The notes under the pieces: generated by a model
Database searches by the model: none
What the model saw: only the letters and a program-made list of their open reading frames with translations
What the model was told of the DNA's origin: nothing
Assembly (NCBI GenBank): GCA_964580585.1
Contig: CAZOKZ010000001.1
Coordinates: 1-64,000 of the forward strand
Reading direction: 5' to 3'
Origin: CAZOKZ01 sp964580585
GTDB taxonomy: Bacteria; Sumerlaeota; Sumerlaeia; SLMS01; JAHLLQ01
Length of the DNA stretch: 64,000 nucleotides
Shown here: piece after piece, positions 17,285 through 26,223 of the stretch
Position numbering within the stretch: the first letter of the stretch is position 1
Layout of the letters: every line of letters starts with the position of its first letter
Translations under genes and position numbers: made by a program

Positions 17285-18346
17285 TCAACGCTTGCGAGTT
17301 GCCATGGTTTGGGCAAAGACCGACAAGATCGCTTCAAGGGGAGCGGGCACGCGTCGCAAGGCGGCGAGCCCTTTTTCCAGTAGTTCCCGGCCGTAGTTTT
17401 CCGCTTTCTCAATTACCTGATACTGACGATAAAGCGCTATCACCCATTCTACATCGCTCTCCGTGGTTTCTTCCCGCGGACGATCCAGAATGTCGTACAA
17501 TTTTCCAATTTCCTCCTCGGTTGCGCAGGCCGTTACCTCTGCCACCAGGAAGGAACGCTTCCCTTCCCGGATGTCGCTGCCGATCATCCCCCCTCGACCT
17601 TTACCTTCTGTCAGATCCAATGTGTCGTCGGTGATTTGAAAGAGCGGTCCGATGTAGTGTCCAAATTTTGAAAGCGAACTCAGGACTTCCGGGGGCGCGT
17701 TCGCTACGATGGCACCTCCCAACATGGGGGCGGCCAGATAGTAGCTGGTTTTTTCCTTCACGAGCCGGAAATAATCGTCGTGCGTAAAGCGTCGGCTTGA
17801 ACGGGCCGAAATATCCAGGCTCTGGCCAATGTGTGTATGGTCGAGCGTTTCCGACATCAGACGTATAAGCTTCAGTGTCAACTCGGCGTCCGGACCGGTT
17901 TCCTCCAGCAGCACCGAAATCACCTTGCAAAACAGGTAATCGCCAATATTGATGCCATGAGCAAGGCCGTATTTTTTATAGGTGCAGGGGCGATCGCGGC
18001 GTACATCGTCGCCGTCCTCGATATCGTCGTGTACCAGCGCAAAATTGTGCATCAACTCGATACCACAGGCAAATCCGAGAGCGCTCTCTGGCGGTGAACC
18101 CAGCGCTTCCGCCGTGGCAAGACACAGCATGGGGCGCAAACGTTTGCCACGCGCCAAACGGTCTTCGATGTCCAAGCCCAGAGAATACAGCAAGCCATCG
18201 TGAAGATTTGAAACCTGTTCTTCGCGGGCGATGACCTCCGCCAATTTACGATCCACCAAATCGGTGAAGCGGTCGATCAACGGTGCCAGCAATTGCTGGG
18301 GGGGTGTTTCCAAAATTCCGAACTCCGGGCGAGATGAGCGGAACAA
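17285..18346 (-). CDS. Long-chain trans-polyprenyl diphosphate synthase
   Basis: A 353-residue isoprenoid synthase. Both Asp-rich motifs that bind magnesium diphosphate are present: DDIED in HNFALVHDDIEDGDD and TDDTLD in FQITDDTLDLTEG, together with GKRLRP (isopentenyl diphosphate binding). Family members add isopentenyl units to make the octaprenyl, heptaprenyl or similar side chain of quinones, or shorter chains; chain length cannot be read from sequence here. The presence of menG and ubiX at 56429-57750 supports a role in quinone synthesis. It heads the minus-strand cluster and is divergent from nnr across 163 bases, where both promoters must lie. Confidence 0.9.
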   Translation of the reverse strand: MFRSSRPEFGILETPPQQLLAPLIDRFTDLVDRKLAEVIAREEQVSNLHDGLLYSLGLDIEDRLARGKRLRPMLCLATAEALGSPPESALGFACGIELMHNFALVHDDIEDGDDVRRDRPCTYKKYGLAHGINIGDYLFCKVISVLLEETGPDAELTLKLIRLMSETLDHTHIGQSLDISARSSRRFTHDDYFRLVKEKTSYYLAAPMLGGAIVANAPPEVLSSLSKFGHYIGPLFQITDDTLDLTEGKGRGGMIGSDIREGKRSFLVAEVTACATEEEIGKLYDILDRPREETTESDVEWVIALYRQYQVIEKAENYGRELLEKGLAALRRVPAPLEAILSVFAQTMATRKR

Positions 18347-18509
18347 ACCACGCGTACAAGACTTTTGGCACTTGCCAGCACGCGGCCCATGGGGGCAAGG
18401 AAAAGGCGGTTGTCAGGATGAAGGATATGGCGACAGAGGTCTCGTCCATCAATAATCAGATCGCCCAAGTCGTCTTGTCGAAAAATTTCTAACGGAGATC
18501 GCTCCCTTC

Positions 18510-20063
18510 ATGAAAGTCGCCTCGGCGAAAGAAATGCGCGAAATCGATCGCACGACAATCGAAGAACGCGCCATTCCGGGCATCGACCTGATGGAGCGCG
18601 CGGGGCAGGTTATTGCCCGGGCGATGATCGATCTCATTGAACCTGGGCCAGTTTTGGTTCTTTGCGGGCGAGGCAATAACGGTGGCGACGGGTTTGTCGC
18701 GGCGCGATATTTGGCAGAGTCCGGGTTTCGTGTATTCCTTTTTCCCGCGTTAGGCGTCGAAAATTTATCTCCCGATGCGCGATTGGCGTATGAAAAACTT
18801 TCCAGTGACTGGGTAACGTTTGTTTCTCCCAAATCGGCAGATGAATTGGGCATGTTGCTCGAAGACATGGACGGCGTGATCGACGCATTGTTGGGCACAG
18901 GAGCAACGCCTCCCCTGCGCGATCCGCTTTCCTGGATCGTCGAGACGGTAAACAGCTATCGATTGCCTGTTGTGGCGGCGGATATTCCGACGGGACTCGA
19001 TGCAGACACCGGCCAAGGCGATTGTCTCATCCGCGCCGCCACCACGGTGACGATTGGGCTGCCAAAAACGGGTTTGCTAACGCCAAACGGAGTCTCTCAT
19101 GCTGGCTATGTGCGCGTGGAGCCAATACAGTTCCCCCTGGATTTGCTGACGAATCCGGCGATTCGGCGGGAAACCGTGACCTTGGCAGAAGTGGCCATGA
19201 TGCTGCCTCATCGTCCGTTGGACGGCCACAAGGGCACGTTTGGTCTCGTAACCATTTGTGCGGGCTCGCAATCCATGCCGGGCGCGGCGACTTTGGCAGG
19301 GACTGGCGCGCTTCGCAGTGGTGTGGGCCTCGTGCGAATGCACGTCCCTGGCAGTGTAGCGCCTGCCGTGGCGCATCATCTACCCGAGACGCTGCTTGGT
19401 CCAAATGCGGCATCGTCCTATGCAGGGCTGGGTCTTCTTTCGGAGAGTGAATGGGCGATGCTGATGGATCGATGCACGGCTGCGATTTGCGGTCCCGGAA
19501 TTTCAACGGAAGCAGGGTCGCGTGCTTTTGTCGATCATCTGCTACGCAACTGTGACAAACCGATTTTATTGGACGCCGATGCCTTAACGATTTTGGCCGA
19601 GGAATCGGGTTGGCACACGAGATTACGAACGGACACAGTGTTGACGCCTCACCCGGGCGAGATGGCTCGGCTGCTCGGCACGTCTGTCGCTGAAGTACAA
19701 GACGACCGCTGGTCGGCAGTGGCACGCGCGGCGGAAAAATTCCAATGCGTGGTCGTATTGAAAGGTTATGGTACCCTGATCGGCGATCCTGCGGGTGAAG
19801 TAATACATGTGCCAGCAGGTAACACAGCCCTGTCGCGTGGCGGATCGGGCGACGTGCTTTCAGGAATGATTGGCGGATTGATGGCCCAAGGGGTGTCTTC
19901 CCGCAATGCAGCCGTTCTCGGCGTGTTCGTGTGCGGCTTGGCCGCAGACATCGTGATTCGCGAAAAATCGCCTCGGGGAGTGTTAATTCGGGAGGTGGCC
20001 GAGACAATACCCATGGCTTTTCGCGAGTTGGAAAAAGCGACAACGCGCACTTATCTGGGTTGA
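18510..20063 (+). CDS. nnr: Bifunctional NAD(P)H-hydrate epimerase/dehydratase
   Basis: A 517-residue fusion that repairs hydrated NADH and NADPH in the cytosol. Residues 1-210 are the YjeF_N epimerase (GRGNNGGDGFVAARYL; Asp in VIDALLGTG). Residues about 225-510 are the ADP/ATP-dependent dehydratase with ribokinase-like fold: LDADALTIL, LTPHPGEMARLL and the nucleotide-binding NTALSRGGSGDVLSG. The length is that of the two-domain Nnr proteins. It is first in a plus-strand run with lolD 40 bases downstream. The AAGGAAC-free upstream region has ACGGAG at 18494-18499 as a plausible ribosome site, 10 bases before the ATG. Confidence 0.95.
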   Translation: MKVASAKEMREIDRTTIEERAIPGIDLMERAGQVIARAMIDLIEPGPVLVLCGRGNNGGDGFVAARYLAESGFRVFLFPALGVENLSPDARLAYEKLSSDWVTFVSPKSADELGMLLEDMDGVIDALLGTGATPPLRDPLSWIVETVNSYRLPVVAADIPTGLDADTGQGDCLIRAATTVTIGLPKTGLLTPNGVSHAGYVRVEPIQFPLDLLTNPAIRRETVTLAEVAMMLPHRPLDGHKGTFGLVTICAGSQSMPGAATLAGTGALRSGVGLVRMHVPGSVAPAVAHHLPETLLGPNAASSYAGLGLLSESEWAMLMDRCTAAICGPGISTEAGSRAFVDHLLRNCDKPILLDADALTILAEESGWHTRLRTDTVLTPHPGEMARLLGTSVAEVQDDRWSAVARAAEKFQCVVVLKGYGTLIGDPAGEVIHVPAGNTALSRGGSGDVLSGMIGGLMAQGVSSRNAAVLGVFVCGLAADIVIREKSPRGVLIREVAETIPMAFRELEKATTRTYLG

Positions 20064-20103
20064 ACCAGAACATTCAAAATAGAAAGCCAACTAAAGAAAA
20101 ATC

Positions 20104-20838
20104 ATGGCTGCACAAACCGATTCAGCTTCAAAACCCCAGAAAACGAACTTGGCGGAAAGCCTTTTGCTGGATGCGCGTGGTATCCATAAGAGCTATCGAG
20201 ACGGCGAGCGGACCTTGAATGTCCTGACCGGTGCGGATTTCCATGTAAAGCGCGGCGAATCGGTTGCCATTGTTGGTCGAAGCGGCGCGGGCAAATCGAC
20301 TTTGTTGCACTTACTCGGGGCGCTGGATCAACCCAGCGAGGGAGAAATCATGCTGGATGGGGAGGATTTTTCCAAGTTGGGATCGGCGGCGTTGGCGCAT
20401 ATTCGTTCACAAAAAGTGGGATTTATTTACCAATTCCACCACTTGCTGCCGGAATTCTCCGCTCTCGAAAACGTTCTCTTGCCGGGAATGATCAATCGCC
20501 AGCCCACTGCCTATCTTACGCAGCGCGCTCGTCAACTGTTGGAAAATGTGGGATTAGCCGAACGAACCGAACATCGACCGACCAAACTTTCCGGTGGTGA
20601 ACAGCAGCGTGTGGCCCTTGCGCGGGCGCTGATGAACAATCCGCTTTTGGTTCTGGCCGACGAGCCGACGGGAGATTTAGACCAAAAAACCGGCCGCGAG
20701 GTCATGGATTTCGTTCTCGGCCAGACAGTGGGAGAGGGACGATCGCTGGTAATTGTGACACATGATCCCGCCGTCGCAGCCCGAACTAACCGCACCTATC
20801 AGCTTGAAAATGGCAAGTTGATCGAAGCCGAACGTTAA
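20104..20838 (+). CDS. lolD: ABC transporter ATPase, LolD family
   Basis: A 244-residue ABC ATPase with Walker A GRSGAGKST, Q-loop in FIYQFHHLLPEF, signature LSGGEQQRVALARAL, Walker B LVLADEPTGDLD and switch His in VTHDP. The YQFHHLLPEFSALENV stretch is characteristic of LolD, which powers LolCE extraction of lipoproteins from the inner membrane; MacB-type ATPases are the nearest alternative. No LolC/LolE permease gene lies nearby, so the partner must be encoded elsewhere. The GH13 lipoprotein and other lipoproteins of the cell would be clients. Confidence 0.85.
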   Translation: MAAQTDSASKPQKTNLAESLLLDARGIHKSYRDGERTLNVLTGADFHVKRGESVAIVGRSGAGKSTLLHLLGALDQPSEGEIMLDGEDFSKLGSAALAHIRSQKVGFIYQFHHLLPEFSALENVLLPGMINRQPTAYLTQRARQLLENVGLAERTEHRPTKLSGGEQQRVALARALMNNPLLVLADEPTGDLDQKTGREVMDFVLGQTVGEGRSLVIVTHDPAVAARTNRTYQLENGKLIEAER

Positions 20839-20968
20839 TCGATTTTGCAAATAAGGAACTTTTCGTTTGTGCGACAAGGCACTCGGACACTAATTCTTCT
20901 TCCCTTGTCTGGAATTCGGAGAAGATTTTTGCCGAACTTCCCCCCAAACGCCTTCAGGAGACACAGCC

Positions 20969-23218
20969 TTGCAGGAAATTGAACTTGAGCTCCGCGACCG
21001 TATCAAAGACCTCGTCCGTGCAAAAAAATACGATGAACTCGAAGAAGCCTGGTTACAGGTGTTGGAAGATGATCGTTCCGTTATGTTTCACGAATCGTTG
21101 GTTCGTTATTTGTCTAACCGCAAAGAACTGGAACGAATTGTCGATCTCTACACAACCCTTCTGACGCAATCTAATGAATCCGGAAGGCACCAGTACGCCC
21201 TTGATGTTGCAGACGTACTGCTGGAATTCAATCCGTCCGCCTCGTTTTTACGTTCACATTTAATCGAAGGGGTGCGTGGCCTTCATGCCGATCGCGACCC
21301 CGATCGTATGGCCGAGTTCCTGAGAATTTCCGGCTTGGATGGCGAAACACCGGATCTGTCCAAGGCGATGGCCAAACTCGATGATCTGCTTGGTGCCTCG
21401 AAGGGCCAGGTTTTCCGACACAACCAATGGGGTTTGGGCATCGTCAAAGAGTTGGATGCGCGCGAAGGATGGGCTATTTTGGACTTTCCCAAGAAGCCTA
21501 ATCACCGCATGACCATCGAGGGGATCAAAAATTTCCTTCAACGAATTCCTCACGACCATATTCTGGCGAAAATCGCCAAAGATCCGGAAAAGTTCAAAGC
21601 GGAAATTTTTGAAGATTATTGCGCAGCTATGCGTCTGGCGCTGAAAAGCGTTGGTGGCAAGATCAAGGCTGGCGATCTGAAGAAGCTGATGACGACCGGT
21701 TTCCTGGCCGAGGACGAATATAAAAAATGGTGGAACAAAGCGAAAAACGAAATTCGTCTCGATCCATTCATCGATCAACGCGGCAAAGGTACCAGCATGG
21801 AGTTGATCCTGCGCAAAGAACCGCGCTCGTTTGTCGATGAAATCCGCGTCCGATTACTCGAAGCCAAAAACATCACGGAATTGCGTAGCGTTTTGCGCGA
21901 CGTTGACCGCCACGGTGACGCCGCCGAGATGTCCGCGGATGATCACGAGGCGCTGACTGCCTTGTACCTCAAACGTTTCGAAGACGGCCGGTTAAGTTCG
22001 CCGGAAGAAATGTTCGCATACGGCTTGCTGTTCGAGGAATATAAAGAGCTCTTCTCCGAAGGGGCAGAAAATCCGATCCACCTGGAAGAGTTCCTGAACC
22101 AGGACAAAGACCAGTTGGTTCGCTTGCTTGCTTCGCTGGATATTTTCGAACTCAAACGCATCGCGCTCGAACGCGTTTTTGAAATGCGCGAAGAGGACAC
22201 GCCGGTTATTTTCTCGGAAGTCTTCTTTGATGCCGACGCTCGTTTGGTGAGCTGGATGGAACGCAAGTTGGCATCCAAAGGCTCGCACGATGTAATGGAA
22301 CATTGTCTCGAGCGCATTCTTTCTCAACCCGAACGCAACCCCGAGTTGTTTATCTGGACCGCGAAGAAGGTAATGGAAGGTGTTTTGCCGCATGTGACGG
22401 AAAGTGTGTCGCCGTTGGCGATTTTACAATTGGGCATCACGGCAATGAACGACTTCGAGGAAGAAAACCGACGTCTCGATGGCAAGGACAAGGATGTTGC
22501 CTCGAAAGCCAACAAACTGCGTCTTTACCTGCAGGAAGGCCAATTCAAGAATATCAAAAAAGCCGTTCGTGGAGCCGATGCCGAAGAAGCACGCCGGTTC
22601 CTTGGTGCCGTCAACATGCTTGGCGCGGTCAGCAACCAGATGCGTTTGGCAATCGAACAGATTGTCTATCACGAACACCCCAATCTGAAGAAATCGACGC
22701 GTCAGGATGAGGAAGAAGAAAAGAGCACAGCCTTCCATTATTCGACTGCTGATGCGGTCGAACGCAAACGCCTGCAGATGAGCCATATTCTGAATGTGGA
22801 AATTCCCGAAAACAGCATTGCCATCGGTACGGCACGCGAATTGGGGGATTTGCGCGAAAATGCGGAATATCACGCGGCCAAGGATCGTCAAAAACTGTTG
22901 ATGCAACAGGCTGCCGAACTCGAAAGCCTCATCAGTCGTGCACGTATCGTAGAGCTCGACAAAGTCAAAACCGACCGGGTGCGCTTTGGCACGACGGTGG
23001 CACTCAAAAATCAGGAAACGGGTGAAGAGGAAGAATGCACATTGCTTGGCATTTGGGAAGCCGATGCCGACAAGAAAATCATTTCTTACCTGACACCGTT
23101 CGGTTCGCAGATTATGAACCGTAAGTTGAATGAGCAATTCACCATGACATTGCCTGACGGTCGCACGGTGAATTACGAAGTCACTCGCATTCAGCAAGCG
23201 GTTCTACCGGCTCAATAA
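20969..23218 (+). CDS. greA: Long-form transcript cleavage factor GreA
   Basis: A 749-residue protein whose last 160 residues are a complete GreA: the coiled-coil tip GDLRENAEY with Asp627 and Glu630, the acidic residues that coordinate magnesium in the RNA polymerase secondary channel, followed by the FKBP-like domain. The first 590 residues are a helical, charged extension of unknown function, comparable to the long GreA proteins of Chlamydiae. GreA rescues backtracked RNA polymerase. Start is TTG at 20969 with AGGAG at 20956-20960 placed 8 bases upstream; no better start fits. The gene follows lolD by 130 bases and precedes a small membrane protein gene by 18 bases. Confidence 0.88.
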   Translation: MQEIELELRDRIKDLVRAKKYDELEEAWLQVLEDDRSVMFHESLVRYLSNRKELERIVDLYTTLLTQSNESGRHQYALDVADVLLEFNPSASFLRSHLIEGVRGLHADRDPDRMAEFLRISGLDGETPDLSKAMAKLDDLLGASKGQVFRHNQWGLGIVKELDAREGWAILDFPKKPNHRMTIEGIKNFLQRIPHDHILAKIAKDPEKFKAEIFEDYCAAMRLALKSVGGKIKAGDLKKLMTTGFLAEDEYKKWWNKAKNEIRLDPFIDQRGKGTSMELILRKEPRSFVDEIRVRLLEAKNITELRSVLRDVDRHGDAAEMSADDHEALTALYLKRFEDGRLSSPEEMFAYGLLFEEYKELFSEGAENPIHLEEFLNQDKDQLVRLLASLDIFELKRIALERVFEMREEDTPVIFSEVFFDADARLVSWMERKLASKGSHDVMEHCLERILSQPERNPELFIWTAKKVMEGVLPHVTESVSPLAILQLGITAMNDFEEENRRLDGKDKDVASKANKLRLYLQEGQFKNIKKAVRGADAEEARRFLGAVNMLGAVSNQMRLAIEQIVYHEHPNLKKSTRQDEEEEKSTAFHYSTADAVERKRLQMSHILNVEIPENSIAIGTARELGDLRENAEYHAAKDRQKLLMQQAAELESLISRARIVELDKVKTDRVRFGTTVALKNQETGEEEECTLLGIWEADADKKIISYLTPFGSQIMNRKLNEQFTMTLPDGRTVNYEVTRIQQAVLPAQ

Positions 23219-23221
23219 CAA

Positions 23222-23236
23222 GGGACGGAGTCCCGA
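23222..23236 (+). promoter_or_regulatory. Ribosome binding site supplied by a GGGACGGAG element
   Basis: A copy of GGGACGGAG occupies 23222-23230 and its GGAG end sits 6 bases before the ATG at 23237, so the dispersed word itself acts as Shine-Dalgarno. GGGAC and GTCCC (23222-23226 and 23230-23234) could pair into a small hairpin that would hide the site. Confidence 0.55.
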
Positions 23237-23698
23237 ATGACCAACGAACCAAAAAACGAACAACGATCCGATTCGCCGGACGATTCGCCGCGTACCCGCA
23301 AGGTACGCGGCGGTCGGGCGAGTCGGCTGAGCAAATGGCAACGCTCGCATTCGGGCGATTTGTTTCTGATATTTATCGTTTTCCTCTTCGTTATTCTGAT
23401 ATTCGGCTTCGATGCGGAAAAAGTTGCCGATCTCCTGTATAACAAAACCGCTGGGTTTATTTTGGTCATCATGGTTATCGAGTACCTGGTACTCAAAAGC
23501 ATGGATCGTACGCGGATTTATGGGCTGGAAAACAGCCGTTTACGCGAAGCTCGCCGCACGGATCGCGCGTTGATGAAGCGTGCCCGCGAATTGCTCGATG
23601 AAGCTGCCGGTACTTCCTCCGACGATGATGAAGAATCACCGAGCGATTGGAATAAACGCGCTCGCGACGTGGCTGAAGAGCTCTCTCAGCGTTTGTAA
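23237..23698 (+). CDS. Small membrane protein of unknown function
   Basis: A 153-residue protein I do not recognise. A polar, basic N-terminus (about 40 residues) is followed by two hydrophobic segments (about 43-61 and 73-89), then a charged helical tail that ends in an acidic patch (SSDDDEES). The likely topology is two membrane passes with both ends in the cytosol. It lies 18 bases after greA and 7 bases before gluQ, so it is cotranscribed with them, and its ribosome site is a copy of the dispersed GGGACGGAG word. Nothing in the sequence suggests catalysis. Confidence 0.75.
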   Translation: MTNEPKNEQRSDSPDDSPRTRKVRGGRASRLSKWQRSHSGDLFLIFIVFLFVILIFGFDAEKVADLLYNKTAGFILVIMVIEYLVLKSMDRTRIYGLENSRLREARRTDRALMKRARELLDEAAGTSSDDDEESPSDWNKRARDVAEELSQRL

Positions 23699-23705
23699 CT
23701 TTCCG

Positions 23706-24662
23706 ATGACATCTAATAGTGCCAAACCCGTGGGACGTTACGCGCCTAGCCCGACTGGTGCGTTGCATCTGGGGAATTTACGCACGGCATTGGCGGCGTG
23801 TGGATTCACTCGTTCGCGTGGTGGGAAGTTCCTTTTGCGGGTTGAAGACATCGATGAGCCACGTGTGAGAAACGGAGCAGAGGCGCGCCAATTACAGGAT
23901 TTGTGCGCACTGGGCATCGAGTGGGACGAAGAGCCGTGGCGACAGTCGGAACGCTCGGCCATTTATCGTGAGTACCTGGATCGGCTTCGTGCGGATGGAA
24001 AGATTTACCCGTGTTTTTGCAGTCGAAAGGATATTCAGGCGGCGCTTTCCGCGCCTCATCGAGAAGACGAAGCGCAGGGGTATCCCGGATTGTGCGCGGA
24101 TCTGGATGCCGCAACCGTGGAGGAGCGCCAAAATCGCGGCGATCAGCATGCCTGGCGATTGCGTGTCGCACACGCAGAGAAACTATTCCATGATGAATTC
24201 GCAGGTGAAGTTCCCGTCGATTTGCCTCGCGAAGGGGGCGATTTTGTCGTGCATCGAGCCGATGGGCTCTTCGCCTATCAGTTCGTTTGCGCATTAGACG
24301 ATGCGTTGTCCGGTGTGACGGAAGTTTTGCGCGGCGAAGACTTGCTCGATTCAGGAGCACGGCAACAATTTATTCTGCAAACACTCGGAATCGCCCCACC
24401 TGCCTATTGGCATATTCCGCTGATGCACGGACCCGATGGCAAACGGCTGTCCAAAAGGGACGGAGCCGACGATTTGTCCTATTTCCTTCTACATGGCGCG
24501 GACGAAACCGCTGTACGCAGCTACCTGGCGTGGACACTGGGTCAGTGTGAAAAGCGGGAACGACTCGAGATGAAAGAATTCGTCAATCGGTTCGATATCA
24601 CCAAGGTTCCACACAATGCAGTGACGTATGAAAGCAGTGACCTGCGCGAATTCTGTCTGTAA
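23706..24662 (+). CDS. gluQ: Glutamyl-Q tRNA(Asp) synthetase
   Basis: A 318-residue truncated glutamyl-tRNA synthetase paralogue that lacks the anticodon-binding domain. It has the HIGH-type motif (PSPTGALHLGN), the KMSKS-type motif (KRLSKRDGA), and zinc ligands CFC and YPGLC. GluQ attaches glutamate to queuosine at position 34 of tRNA(Asp), independent of the anticodon domain. The ATG at 23706 fits the family start (a longer in-frame version from 23580 would overlap the upstream gene by 119 bases). One GGGACGGAG lies at 24457-24465 inside the KRDGA codons. Convergent with pabA; the genes are separated by an inverted-repeat terminator. Confidence 0.9.
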   Translation: MTSNSAKPVGRYAPSPTGALHLGNLRTALAACGFTRSRGGKFLLRVEDIDEPRVRNGAEARQLQDLCALGIEWDEEPWRQSERSAIYREYLDRLRADGKIYPCFCSRKDIQAALSAPHREDEAQGYPGLCADLDAATVEERQNRGDQHAWRLRVAHAEKLFHDEFAGEVPVDLPREGGDFVVHRADGLFAYQFVCALDDALSGVTEVLRGEDLLDSGARQQFILQTLGIAPPAYWHIPLMHGPDGKRLSKRDGADDLSYFLLHGADETAVRSYLAWTLGQCEKRERLEMKEFVNRFDITKVPHNAVTYESSDLREFCL

Positions 24663-24669
24663 AAATAAT

Positions 24670-24699
24670 GAGGGACGGAGTAACTTGTCTTCGTCCCTC
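24670..24699 (-). terminator. Inverted GGGACG terminator between gluQ and pabA/trpG
   Basis: GAGGGACGGA (24670-24679) pairs with TTCGTCCCTC (24690-24699), 10 bp with one G-T pair. Read on the minus strand the stem is followed by ATTATTTTTA, so it best serves the pabA/trpG operon. One arm is the full dispersed word (24672-24680). Confidence 0.75.
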
Positions 24700-24727
24700 G
24701 AATCCTCTTCGCCATCGACGAGCAATA

Positions 24728-25303
24728 TCACACGGCATATAAATCGAGGAAGTTTTTCAGCAGTTGTTTCCCCTCGGTTGTCAGAATCGACTCGGGATGG
24801 AATTGAACCCCGTGGATGGGATAGGTTTTGTGACGCAGGCCCATGATGGTGCCGTCGTCTTCGGCATAGGCGCAAATTTCCACGTCGTCGCCAAGTGAAT
24901 CGCGTTCAACGACGAGCGAGTGATAACGGGTTGCTGTAAAGGGGTTCGATAGGTTCTCAAAGACACCTGTATTATTATGACGAATTTGACTGGTTTTGCC
25001 ATGCATCAAACGCGGCGCGCGGATCACGTTTCCGCCAAAAACCTGGCCGATACACTGGTGTCCCAAACAAACGCCCAACGTGGGGATTGTTTGCGAGTAC
25101 TTCGTCAGGATTTCCAGCGATTGCCCCGCGTCGTCCGGCGTACCCGGACCGGGCGAGATCACAATGTGCGTCGGATTGAGAAGCTCGATCGTATTCACGT
25201 CGAGTTTATCGTTCCGAATGACATGCAACGTTTCACCCAGTTCGCCAAGATACTGAACCAGGTTGTATGTAAATGAATCGTAGTTGTCGATTACCAGAAT
25301 CAT
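24728..25303 (-). CDS. pabA: Glutamine amidotransferase, anthranilate/aminodeoxychorismate synthase component II
   Basis: A 191-residue class I glutamine amidotransferase with the nucleophile Cys in GVCLGHQ, the His-Glu pair in VQFHPESILT, and the N-terminal DNYDSFTYNLVQYL typical of TrpG/PabA. It supplies ammonia to chorismate-derived anthranilate or aminodeoxychorismate. No component I gene or other trp genes lie nearby, so PabA and TrpG (or an amphibolic form serving both) cannot be told apart. It begins 13 bases after the stop of the upstream TPR gene, with GGA in the TPR tail as probable ribosome site, so the two are cotranscribed. Confidence 0.88.
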   Translation of the reverse strand: MILVIDNYDSFTYNLVQYLGELGETLHVIRNDKLDVNTIELLNPTHIVISPGPGTPDDAGQSLEILTKYSQTIPTLGVCLGHQCIGQVFGGNVIRAPRLMHGKTSQIRHNNTGVFENLSNPFTATRYHSLVVERDSLGDDVEICAYAEDDGTIMGLRHKTYPIHGVQFHPESILTTEGKQLLKNFLDLYAV

Positions 25304-25316
25304 CGTGTTTTTTCCG

Positions 25317-26159
25317 TCAAGAAAGCGAGTTTTTTTCCGAGTCCAGAAGTTGCTGACGCAATTGCCAACGTTTCAACAATGTCTCGACAAATTTATCGTC
25401 GGGATTCCCTGATTGCAATTCGCCAAGGCATTCCTGCAACAGATCTATCTGGTGTTGCGAGGGGTTTTTTATCTCGACCAGACAATCGGCTAGCAAATAA
25501 TCCAATCCCCGGTTGGATTGCACACGGCGAGCTTTGCCTAACGACGAAACGGCGTCGGCGAACGCTTGTTGATCGGCAAGACGATGGGCCACGGCACGTT
25601 TGACCATACCACGATAAAAGAGGAAGAAGTACGCCTCGCGGTCGGATTCCGGTTCCGCGATGGAATCGAATTGTTCGTTTGCACGATCCCAATCTTTCGG
25701 GTCCTGGGATATCCGGGCAATCGCCGTCAGAACAATGGCGGCTTCGCGTTTGTATGTTTCGGCCAACGTTGGGTCGTCATTCTGGGCGAGTTCCAACGCA
25801 AGCGCCAATGCTTCTTCTAAACGTGGCTGATCGTTGTTCTGCGTCCCCAGTACAAAAAGACACGTGAAAAGCCGTTCCCCATGAAGAGGACGTTGATCGG
25901 GGTCTAATTCCAATGCGCGACGATAATGACGTTCGGCCGATTCGTATAAATCCAGACCCGGCGCTTTGTCTTCCGCGTTGCGCTCCAGATACGTGCGTTC
26001 CCACACGAGGCCCGCCAGGTGTTGGACGATGGGATCGTCAGGGAACTCGCTATCCACATTTTGTATGGCAGAGATGGCCTTGTCGAATTCCCTCATGCCC
26101 AACATGGTTTGGACATAGTGTGCAAGTTCTTCGGCGGAGGAAAACGGGGTGTCAGCCAT
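25317..26159 (-). CDS. TPR-like helical protein
   Basis: A 280-residue soluble helical protein with no signal peptide. Residues about 20-130 contain TPR-like pairs (FDKAISAIQNVDSEFPDDP, YRRALELDPDQRPLHGERL), and the rest is helical and less regular. No enzymatic motif is seen. It lies between a hairpin terminator after nusA and the pabA/trpG gene, with which it shares an operon; the functional link is unclear. Possible roles are scaffold or regulator. The call rests on repeat-like spacing of Ala, Leu and Pro residues only. Confidence 0.65.
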   Translation of the reverse strand: MADTPFSSAEELAHYVQTMLGMREFDKAISAIQNVDSEFPDDPIVQHLAGLVWERTYLERNAEDKAPGLDLYESAERHYRRALELDPDQRPLHGERLFTCLFVLGTQNNDQPRLEEALALALELAQNDDPTLAETYKREAAIVLTAIARISQDPKDWDRANEQFDSIAEPESDREAYFFLFYRGMVKRAVAHRLADQQAFADAVSSLGKARRVQSNRGLDYLLADCLVEIKNPSQHQIDLLQECLGELQSGNPDDKFVETLLKRWQLRQQLLDSEKNSLS

Positions 26160-26184
26160 GGAATCGTATCCAGCGGAAAAAGGA

Positions 26185-26217
26185 AAAGGGACGGAGATAA
26201 CTTATCTCCGTCCCTTT
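26185..26217 (-). terminator. Perfect 16-bp inverted repeat of GGGACGGAG after nusA
   Basis: Bases 26185-26200 and 26202-26217 are exact reverse complements around a single C, carrying two full copies of the dispersed word (26188-26196 and 26206-26214). Read on the minus strand it starts 6 bases after the nusA stop and is followed by TCCTTTTTCC, so it should terminate nusA transcription before the TPR gene. Confidence 0.8.
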
Positions 26218-26223
26218 GATGTG

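Noticed and set aside
19027..20073. 348-codon minus-strand frame antisense to nnr
   Set aside because: Long only because the GC-rich nnr gene lacks stops on that strand; composition is non-protein-like.
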